Shown piece after piece: positions 57,868-64,000 of a DNA stretch of 64,000 nucleotides (within the stretch, counting starts at the first letter, position 1; every line of letters begins with the position of its first letter). A program made the position numbers and the translations under genes. Under the pieces are notes generated by a model. The model did no database searches and was not told where the DNA came from. It saw only the letters and a program-made list of their open reading frames with translations. This DNA comes from CAVYOE01 sp963770155 (lineage in GTDB: Bacteria; Actinomycetota; Thermoleophilia; Solirubrobacterales; 70-9): positions 992,001 to 1,056,000 of the forward strand of contig CAVYOE010000001.1 of assembly GCA_963770155.1 (NCBI GenBank), given 5' to 3'.

Positions 57868-59882
57868 ACGCTGAGCTTGCCCTTGACGTCACGCAGGAAG
57901 CTGCGCGGCATACCCGGGACCACATCGAGGTCGTCGACCGAGTCGAAGCCCTGCTGCCGTTCCCGGTAGGTGATCACCCGGGTCGCCTGGGTGACCGAGA
58001 AGCCGAGCTCGCGCAGCTGCTCGAAGGTCGCCTTGTTCAGGTCGGTGACATCGCCCTCGGCGCTCTCATCATCGTCATCGCCGCCACGGCCGCCGATCAG
58101 CCGGCCGAGCAGGCCGCCCCCGCTCTCCTTGTCGTCGTCCCCCTTGTCGTCGCCCCCCTCGTCGGGATCTGGGTCGTCGTCCGCGACCTCGGGCTCCGGC
58201 GTCGATTCTGAAGACGACAGCAACCAGCTCGGCGGTTCCGGCTCGGATGCGGTCGCGGGCGCAGGCTTTGCCCCCGGCTCGGGCTCAAGTGGAGCTGCGG
58301 GCTCGGGGTCGGGCTCGCGGAGCGGCGGGGGTGGCGGCGGCGCGGGTGGCTCGGGCGGCCGCGTCGGCACCTCGGTGACTGCGGACTCGGCGGCGCGAGC
58401 GCGCCGCTCGGCCTCTTCGGCCTTCTGCTCGGCCTCGGAGACCCGGTCGAGCACTTCGCGCAGGCGCCGCTCGCGTTCGGCCTCCTCGGCCTTGAGTTTG
58501 GCCAGCCGCTCGGCGCCAGCCGCTCGGCGCTCAGCATCCTGGGCGCGGGCTTCGATCTGCTGCAGGCGCTCCTCGGCCGAGGCAATCGCCGCCTCCCTCG
58601 CCTCGCGCTCAGACGTGAACTGGTCGCGCGCCTCAGACAGCTCGGAGCTGAGCGCTTCCACCCGGCCGCTGCTCGCTTCCGCCCGGGTCTCGTCGAGCTC
58701 GCGGCGCAGCTTCGCCGACTCGGTGTTGAAGCGTTCCGCCGCCTCGGCTCGTGCCCGTTCCTCGGCCTCACGACTTGCCTGCTCGGCCGCGCGCGCCACC
58801 CGCTCATCGGCCTCGCGTCGAGCCTCGTCGATCGCCTCGCGGGTACGGCGTTCGACTTCCTGGCGCACCCGCTCGGACTCGAGCTCCGCCTCCGTCTCGC
58901 TTTCCCGGTAGAGCCGGTCCGCGGTATCGCGGAGCTCTGCTTCGGCATCGGCCCGGGCCTTTGCCTCTGCGGCGTGGCGAGCCTCGGAGGCGACTGTCCT
59001 GAACCGCTTTTCGCCTTCGAGCTCGGCGCGGCCGATTCGCTCCTCCGCTTCAGTGGCGAGCTGTTCGGCGCTGCGCAAGCGCTCCTCGGCCTCGGTCCGT
59101 ACCCGACGCTCCTCCTCTTCGAGCTCCTCGAGATGATCGAGGGCGGCAACCTCGATCTGTGCATCCTCCTCCAGGGAGGTATCGACGCCCTCGGCCTCTT
59201 CATCTGCATCCAAGTCATCTGCGTCGCCGGGCTCCTGCTCGTCATCGCGCTCGTCCTCAGGCGACTCCTCGTCGCGTTCGGCGGAGGTCAAGAACAGCGG
59301 CTCGGCATCCGGCTCCGTGACGGCGTCGCGCTCTTCTTCGGCCTCCCGCGCTTCGTCGCGGTCCGGAGGCGCCGGCCCCGCCCCTGGCGGGACCCACTCG
59401 TCGGTGACCGCGGCCTCACCTGTGTCGGCTGCTGCGGCCGGGCTCGGGGCGCGTTCGCGCCAGGGCTGCTCCTCCGAGTCGGGCTTGACTTCCTCCTTCT
59501 CGCCTTCGTCGAGCTCGTCCGCGGTCGGTGACGGGCTGGCGCGCTTCTCGGCGCGTTTCGCGCGCCGCTCCTCTCTGCGCTTCTGCTTCTCCTCCCGGCG
59601 GCGGCCGCGTTCCTCCTCCCATGCCTGGCGCTCCTCTTCCTCCTCAGCCCGTCGCTCGGCGGCTCGCTCCTCGCGAGCCGCGCGGCGTTCTGCCTTTCGC
59701 TCCGCTCGGCGCTCCGAGCGGCCGCTGCCGCGGGCGAGGAGGGTGAGCAGGATCAGCAGGACGACGAAGCCGGCTAGACCGGCAGCGACGACCTCGGGAT
59801 GATCCTCGACGTAGCGTTGGACATCGTCGACGATCTCCCCCGTATCAATTGCCGCAAGGGGCATCGACGCGAATACTCGCAC
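57864..59882 (-). CDS. Membrane-anchored coiled-coil protein with C-terminal ComEA-like HhH
   Basis: 672 aa. A short external N-terminus is followed by one membrane helix (about 32-52). A very long, highly charged region (Glu/Arg/Ala; 55-500) has heptad-like stretches such as AEERLRSAEQLATEAEER and an acidic, Pro-rich break at about 120-250. A second Pro-rich linker (about 515-600) leads to a helix-hairpin-helix (LNKATFEQLRELGFSVTQA, about 615-672), the DNA-binding module seen in ComEA. By topology the HhH should be cytoplasmic. It may link DNA or RNA to the membrane; the role is unknown. GTG 59882 has GAAGG upstream; ATG 59864 is an alternative. Confidence 0.75.
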   Translation of the reverse strand: MRVFASMPLAAIDTGEIVDDVQRYVEDHPEVVAAGLAGFVVLLILLTLLARGSGRSERRAERKAERRAAREERAAERRAEEEEERQAWEEERGRRREEKQKRREERRAKRAEKRASPSPTADELDEGEKEEVKPDSEEQPWRERAPSPAAAADTGEAAVTDEWVPPGAGPAPPDRDEAREAEEERDAVTEPDAEPLFLTSAERDEESPEDERDDEQEPGDADDLDADEEAEGVDTSLEEDAQIEVAALDHLEELEEEERRVRTEAEERLRSAEQLATEAEERIGRAELEGEKRFRTVASEARHAAEAKARADAEAELRDTADRLYRESETEAELESERVRQEVERRTREAIDEARREADERVARAAEQASREAEERARAEAAERFNTESAKLRRELDETRAEASSGRVEALSSELSEARDQFTSEREAREAAIASAEERLQQIEARAQDAERRAAGAERLAKLKAEEAERERRLREVLDRVSEAEQKAEEAERRARAAESAVTEVPTRPPEPPAPPPPPPLREPDPEPAAPLEPEPGAKPAPATASEPEPPSWLLSSSESTPEPEVADDDPDPDEGGDDKGDDDKESGGGLLGRLIGGRGGDDDDESAEGDVTDLNKATFEQLRELGFSVTQATRVITYRERQQGFDSVDDLDVVPGMPRSFLRDVKGKLSV

Positions 59883-59901
59883 GCGTAAAACCTTCGCGTG
59901 C
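59879..59901 (-). promoter_or_regulatory. Start-codon hairpin of the coiled-coil gene
   Basis: On the transcript, GCACGCG and CGCGTGC pair perfectly over 7 bases. The GTG start codon lies in the 3' arm and the GAAGG ribosome site overlaps the 5' arm and loop. Such a hairpin would limit initiation until melted or displaced. Spacing to smpB upstream is 159 bases. Only the pairing is observed; regulation is inferred. Confidence 0.4.
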
Positions 59902-60041
59902 AGGCATAGTTGCCCTGCCCACGCACGATATGGGCCATTCCCAAGAACCCTTCCCCGGCGGCAGCGGAAGCGAAGCTGAGCAGCCGCCGGTCAAGGCGGC
60001 GGCGGCAGTAAATGGCGAAGCCGAACAGCCACGAGTGATGC

Positions 60042-60509
60042 CTACAACCGCTGCTTGTAATCCCGGGCGACTTCGCGCTCGACGTCGCGGTCGCGGATCT
60101 CGCGGCGCCGGTCACGGCCTTCCTTGCCCCGCGCCAGGGCAAGCTCGACCTTCGCGCGCGGGCCCTTGAAGTAGATCCGCGTGGGAATCAGGGTGAGGCC
60201 GCGCTGCGCCGTCTTGCCGATCAGGCGCTCGATCTCGCGTCGGTGCATGAGCAGCTTTCGTTGGCGGTCCGGCTCGTGGTTCTGGTCGGCCGCCGGCCCA
60301 TAGGGCGGGATGTGCGCACCTCGGAGCCAGACCTCGGCCTTCTCGATCACCGCGTAGGCCTCGTTGATCTGCGCCTTGCCCTCGCGCAGCGCCTTCACCT
60401 CGGTACCGAGCAGCTGGATCCCAGCCTCGACCTTCTCGACCACCTCGAACTTGTGGCGGGCGCGGCGATTGGTGGCGACGTCTCCCGCCTGCGGGGGCTT
60501 GCCCGCCAT
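60042..60509 (-). CDS. smpB: SsrA-binding protein SmpB
   Basis: 155-aa partner of tmRNA in trans-translation. The oligonucleotide-binding barrel has TNRRARHKFEVVEKVEAGIQLLGTEVK (two short family blocks: ATNRRARHKF and GTEVKALREG), then the AYAVIEKAEVWLRGAHI region. LIPTRIYFKGPRAKVELALARGK precedes the basic C-terminal tail (DRDVEREVARDYKQRL) that enters the ribosome. It overlaps the rnr stop by 1 base. Confidence 0.97.
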   Translation of the reverse strand: MAGKPPQAGDVATNRRARHKFEVVEKVEAGIQLLGTEVKALREGKAQINEAYAVIEKAEVWLRGAHIPPYGPAADQNHEPDRQRKLLMHRREIERLIGKTAQRGLTLIPTRIYFKGPRAKVELALARGKEGRDRRREIRDRDVEREVARDYKQRL

Positions 60510-62236
60510 CAGTCGTCTCCGACCGGTGCCAGGTCTACTCGCCCGCGCGGAGCTTCGACCTTGTCGACGGTGACCGAGACGGGATCGCCCAAGCGGATCC
60601 GCTTGCCGCCGCGGCCGCCCACCAGAGCAGTCTCGGTCGCGTCGAGCTCATAGCGCTCCCGGCCGCCGATCTGGCGGGCCGGCAGAAAGCCTTCGTAAAC
60701 AGAGGCCAGCTCCCCGGCGAATCGGACAAAGGCGCCGGCCTCGATCACTCCGCTCACCTCTCCCTCGAACGGCGCTCCCGGCCCGGCGTCGTGCAGCTCG
60801 CGCTCGAGCAGGAAGGCCGAGCAGATGTCGTCAGCGGCCCGTTCGACCTTCATCGCCTCGCGTTCGCGTTCGGAGCAGTGGACGCCTGCTTCGGCGAGCT
60901 CCTCGGCCCGCGCCGGCTCCTCCCCCTCTCCCACCGTCCCGAGCAGCCCGCGATGGCAGACCAGGTCGGGGAAGCGGCGAATCGGCGAGGTGAAGTGGCA
61001 ATAGGCGGGGCTGCCCAGGCCTGCGTGCCCGAGGTTGCGATCGGTGTACTGGGCAGGCTTCAGCGAGCGCAGCACGAGCGATGCATACGCCTCGCGGCCG
61101 TGGCCGCGGCGTTTCGCCTCCGCGGCAACGAGATGGCTCGCCTCGACAGCAAGCTGCCCCGCCTGGGCCGGTGAGATTTTCTCGGGTAGCGCCGGCGTCG
61201 GAATGTCGAGCGCTGCGAGCTTTTCGGCCAGCGCCTCGATCCGCTCGCCGTCCGGCTGCTCGTGGACCCGGTAGAGAGCCGGGATCCTCTTGCGTTCGAG
61301 CAGTTCGGCGACCTGCTCGTTGGTGAGCACCATCAGCATCTCGATCAGGCGGTGCGATTCGGTTTCCTCGACGTCGATCGCACGGGTCACATCGCCGCCG
61401 TCGAACTCGAACGCGGGCTCTGCCGTGTGGACTTCGAGCGCGCTCTGCTTGCGGCGTTCTGTCAGTGCAGCCGCAGCCTTCCGGGTCAGCTCGAGCGGCT
61501 TCGCCACCTCCTGCGGGGGGCGGTCGCGCCCGGTGAAGAAGGCGTCGATCTGCTCGTAGCTGAAGCGCGCATCCGAGCGGATTCGGCTGCGGTAGAAGCT
61601 CCGTGACCGCGGCTCGCCGGAAGAGGAGAGCTCGATCTCGGTGGTCACCGCCAGCCGCTCCTCTCCAGGCACAAGGCTGCAGGCCTCGTTGGAGAGAGCC
61701 GACGGGAGCATCGGCTCGACCGCGCCGGGGACATAGACCGAGTTGGCTCGCCGGAAAGCCTCCTTCTCCAGGCCGGAACCGGGTCGGACGTGCGCGGCGA
61801 CGTCGGCGATGTGGATCCAGAGGCGGACCCCGTCCCCCTCCGGTTCGGCCGAGACGGCGTCGTCGAAATCGCGTGCCGTCGCGGGGTCGACGGTGAAGGT
61901 GTCAAGCCCGGTCAGGTCACGCCTGGATCCATTCGCTTCGTTTCGCGCCGTCGACGCTGCGGCTCGGGCCTCTTCCTCGAGCTTTGCCGGGAAGCCACGG
62001 ACAAGGCCGCGGTCGAGCATCAGCGCCTCGACCACGTCCCTCGCCTTGCTCGGGTCCCCGAGCAGGCGATGAACGCGCGCCCGCTGCCCGCGCCCGCGCC
62101 CGGGCTCCACCAGGGCCATCTGGCCAGGACGCACCTTGCGCCCGCCGCCGAGCGGCAGTTGACCGGCACGCCCGAACAGCGGCTCGGCCACCAGAAAGCG
62201 GCCTCGCTTGGCCACAACCGCCACCAGCGGATCCAT
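60509..62236 (-). CDS. rnr: RNase R-family 3'-5' exoribonuclease
   Basis: RNB-domain exonuclease of 575 aa. The catalytic region has DTFTVDPATARDFDDAVSAE with the metal Asp residues (DPxxxxDxDDA), SVYVPGAVEPMLP, and the C-terminal CHFTSPIRRFPDLVCHR. A C-terminal S1 domain follows (APFEGEVSGVIEAGAFVRF). The N-terminal cold-shock part is shorter than in E. coli RNase R. ATG 62236 (MDPLVAVVAKRGRF) is chosen; the frame is open farther upstream into ctp. RNase R acts with tmRNA/SmpB on non-stop mRNAs, fitting the smpB coupling. Confidence 0.93.
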   Translation of the reverse strand: MDPLVAVVAKRGRFLVAEPLFGRAGQLPLGGGRKVRPGQMALVEPGRGRGQRARVHRLLGDPSKARDVVEALMLDRGLVRGFPAKLEEEARAAASTARNEANGSRRDLTGLDTFTVDPATARDFDDAVSAEPEGDGVRLWIHIADVAAHVRPGSGLEKEAFRRANSVYVPGAVEPMLPSALSNEACSLVPGEERLAVTTEIELSSSGEPRSRSFYRSRIRSDARFSYEQIDAFFTGRDRPPQEVAKPLELTRKAAAALTERRKQSALEVHTAEPAFEFDGGDVTRAIDVEETESHRLIEMLMVLTNEQVAELLERKRIPALYRVHEQPDGERIEALAEKLAALDIPTPALPEKISPAQAGQLAVEASHLVAAEAKRRGHGREAYASLVLRSLKPAQYTDRNLGHAGLGSPAYCHFTSPIRRFPDLVCHRGLLGTVGEGEEPARAEELAEAGVHCSEREREAMKVERAADDICSAFLLERELHDAGPGAPFEGEVSGVIEAGAFVRFAGELASVYEGFLPARQIGGRERYELDATETALVGGRGGKRIRLGDPVSVTVDKVEAPRGRVDLAPVGDD

Positions 62237-62240
62237 CCGC

Positions 62241-63416
62241 CTACCCGCCCAGCTCGCCGGCCAGGACTGCACGCGCGCGGCTGAGCGCCTCGTCGGCGTT
62301 GGTCTCGGGCACGTCGGTGGCCTCGAATTCGGGCTCGACGCCCTTGCCCGCAAGCGATGTGCCGTCAGAGGTCAGGTATTCGCCTACGGTCAGGTCCAGG
62401 CCGCCGCCGTCGTCGAGCGGGATCACCTGCTGGAAGACGCCCTTGCCGAACGAGGTTTCGCCGACCACCGTCGCCAGGTCGTTCTCGGCCAGGGCCGCAG
62501 TCAGGATCTCGGCTGCCGAAGCGGTATCGCCATTGATCAGGACCACGGTCGGGCGCGCCGAGATCGCATCGCCGACCGCCTTGTAGACGGTGTCCTCTTG
62601 GGCTCGTCCCGCGGTCGAGACGATCACGCCGTCCTCGACGAAGACGCTCGAGCTCAGCACCGCCTCGGTCAAGAGGCCGCCGCCGTTCGCTCGCAGGTCG
62701 AGGATCAGGCCCTCGGCGCCCTTCTCATCGAGCTCGGTGATCTTCTCGCGCAGCTCCGCGTGGACGCCCGGCGTGAAACCGACCATCTGCACGTAGGCGA
62801 CCGTCCGGCCCCCGGCTTTGACCAGGCGGCCGTCGACGACCGGCACGTCGAGGCGCTCTCGCCGCAGGGCGAGCTCGCGGGGTTCCGCTCCGTTCGAGAC
62901 CACGGTCAGGGTGACCTCCGTTCCGGCCGGCCCTTTGATCCTGCCCGTCGCGAGCTCGGCGTCCTCGCCCACGATCGAGCGCCCGTTCACGTGGGTGATC
63001 ACGTCGGCCTCCTTGATCCCGGCTTTTTCGGCCGGTGAGTCTTCGAACACCATCGAGACGCGCAGCCCCTCCTTGCTCTCGTTCACGCCGAGCCCCACGC
63101 CTGAGAACGCGCCCTCGGTCGCCTCTTTGAACTGCTTGAACTGCTCCGGGTTGAAATAGTGGGAGAAGCGGTCCTTGTACTTCTTGCGCAGGGTGGCGAC
63201 CATGCCGCGCACGGACTCGTCCTCGAGCTCGCCGCTGTCGACGTCGCGCCAGTAGTTGTCTTCGATCTCCCTGAGAGCCTGCTCGGTGACGTCTCCGCGC
63301 GTGTCGGTGAACGTGTCGCGCACCCACGAGGGGAGCACGTCCGGGTGGCCGCCCAGCCACATGCCGGCCGCCAATGCGACGGCCGCAACGACGACAGCTG
63401 TCGCGCGGATGCTCAT
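62241..63416 (-). CDS. ctp: S41 C-terminal processing peptidase
   Basis: Serine/lysine-dyad protease of the CtpA/Prc family, 391 aa. It has an N-terminal membrane anchor (about 6-22), a PDZ domain (about 95-180, FSGVGLGVNESKEGLRV), and the catalytic domain with Ser in NGDTASAAEIL and Lys in GETSFGKGVFQ. It would process exported proteins. It lies between ftsX and rnr, 4 bases before rnr. Confidence 0.94.
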   Translation of the reverse strand: MSIRATAVVVAAVALAAGMWLGGHPDVLPSWVRDTFTDTRGDVTEQALREIEDNYWRDVDSGELEDESVRGMVATLRKKYKDRFSHYFNPEQFKQFKEATEGAFSGVGLGVNESKEGLRVSMVFEDSPAEKAGIKEADVITHVNGRSIVGEDAELATGRIKGPAGTEVTLTVVSNGAEPRELALRRERLDVPVVDGRLVKAGGRTVAYVQMVGFTPGVHAELREKITELDEKGAEGLILDLRANGGGLLTEAVLSSSVFVEDGVIVSTAGRAQEDTVYKAVGDAISARPTVVLINGDTASAAEILTAALAENDLATVVGETSFGKGVFQQVIPLDDGGGLDLTVGEYLTSDGTSLAGKGVEPEFEATDVPETNADEALSRARAVLAGELGG

Positions 63417-63464
63417 CCGGGAAAGCTAGCCGCTGGGTTCAGGCGAGGCGCCGGCGCCGCGGAG

Positions 63465-64000
63465 TTAGACCTGGAGGAAGCGGCGCAGGGTGAGGCCGCT
63501 GCCGAGCGCCGAAACCGCCATCGCCGCGCCGAGCAGGACCGCCACCAGGGGCACGAACTCGATCGTGTCGCCGCCCTTGACCAGCCCAAAGCTGTCCGCG
63601 AGCGGGTCGATGATCGCCAGCTTGCCGGCGAGCATGACGCCGACTGCGATCAGGCCGCCGATGAAGCCCACCGCGAGGCCCTCGACCATGAACGGCCAGC
63701 GGATGAACCAGTTGGTGGCTCCGACGAGGCGCATGACCTCGACCTCGCGTCGCCTCGCGTAGATCGAGAGGCGGATCGTGTTCGCGATCAGGCCGAGCGA
63801 CGCGACCAGAAGCAGGCCCGCGATCACGATCAGGATGATCTTCACCGCCCCGGTGACCGACCTCACCGTGTCGGACTCCTCGCGCGAGTCGCGGACTTCC
63901 TCGATGATCGGGCTTATCGGCTGCGGCTCACCGCTCGAGTTCGGAGGAGTGAGCGCCGAGCGGATCGATTCGAGGTTGTCGGGATTGTCGGCCTTGATCT
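63465..64000 (-). CDS. ftsX: Cell division permease-like protein FtsX (5' end outside window)
   Basis: C-terminal part of FtsX, the membrane partner of FtsE that controls peptidoglycan hydrolases at the septum. The frame is open to the window edge; upstream of residue-equivalents RSVTGAVK it reads IKADNPDNLESIRSAL and PIIEEVRDSREESD, the end of the external domain. The last part has the diagnostic NTIRLSIYARRREVEVMRLVG and FIRWPFMVEG motifs and three membrane helices. The remainder and ftsE should lie beyond position 64000. Confidence 0.93.
   Translation of the reverse strand, partial: IKADNPDNLESIRSALTPPNSSGEPQPISPIIEEVRDSREESDTVRSVTGAVKIILIVIAGLLLVASLGLIANTIRLSIYARRREVEVMRLVGATNWFIRWPFMVEGLAVGFIGGLIAVGVMLAGKLAIIDPLADSFGLVKGGDTIEFVPLVAVLLGAAMAVSALGSGLTLRRFLQV

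Noticed and set aside
1..64000. Mobile elements, prophage, CRISPR arrays, rRNA
   Set aside because: No transposase, integrase, phage structural gene, regularly spaced repeats or rRNA-like sequence was recognised on either strand.

Overview
The window looks like a chromosomal segment of a high-G+C actinobacterium, most probably class Thermoleophilia (Solirubrobacterales or a relative). This is inferred from the strong GC bias at third codon positions, frequent GTG/TTG starts and 4-nt gene overlaps, the uvrC-rapZ...gap-pgk-tpiA order, and many secreted proteins ending in Arg/Lys-rich, often Cys-containing tails. No phage, transposon, CRISPR array, rRNA or ordinary tRNA was found. Genes are densely packed and no unexplained gap exceeds 300 bases.

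Layout. 0-5.5 kb: argS, an M48 protease, a phosphoesterase, and a lipoprotein/Ser-Thr kinase pair. 5.5-16.2 kb (minus): uvrC-rapZ-ABC exporter-VOC protein-gap-pgk-tpiA-gpmI-tgt, a DNA repair/lower glycolysis block. uvrC, rapZ and the exporter permease carry eight single-base frameshifts within 3.1 kb, which looks like local sequence error rather than decay. 16.2-24.1 kb: a cupredoxin lipoprotein, MaoC and enoyl-CoA hydratase genes, a divergent lysyl-oxidase-like/Ala-Lys-rich lipoprotein pair, and a TadE-like cluster that includes a TadE-VanY-lytic transglycosylase fusion.

24.1-36.3 kb (all minus) is a phosphate and polyphosphate island: a PhoB-like regulator, a receiver-less PhoB-type DNA-binding protein, pstSCAB, phoU, ppx, two halves of a CHAD domain, ppk1, a DUF47 protein, pit and a small membrane protein. 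It couples phosphate sensing, high- and low-affinity uptake, and polyphosphate synthesis, binding and breakdown. A terminator-bearing candidate sRNA on the opposite strand lies just outside it. 36.5-48.3 kb holds uppP, an M23 peptidase, three enoyl-CoA hydratases, an epimerase, beta-helix and kelch surface proteins, HD and metallophosphoesterase enzymes, and VOC and cupin proteins.

48.3-53.3 kb is a three-gene operon of exported proteins (PhoX-like phosphatase, phospholipase C-like phosphoesterase, P-domain/PKD/RTX protein). Next comes an unusual LAGLIDADG gene with an SOS-box palindrome directly before its ATG. It runs into the 3' end of tmRNA (ssrA, minus strand). 54.7-57.0 kb has two tandem CalB-like lipases. 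The right end carries ftsX (partial)-ctp-rnr-smpB and a membrane-anchored coiled-coil protein with a C-terminal helix-hairpin-helix. smpB and ssrA are therefore about 5.4 kb apart.

The leads I rate highest are: (1) a lysyl-oxidase homologue with all recognisable catalytic residues, divergent from an Ala/Lys-rich lipoprotein resembling elastin cross-linking segments; (2) the SOS-box-associated LAGLIDADG-HTH-LAGLIDADG gene at ssrA; (3) the recurrent basic tails on exported proteins; (4) the candidate sRNA near the pho regulator.
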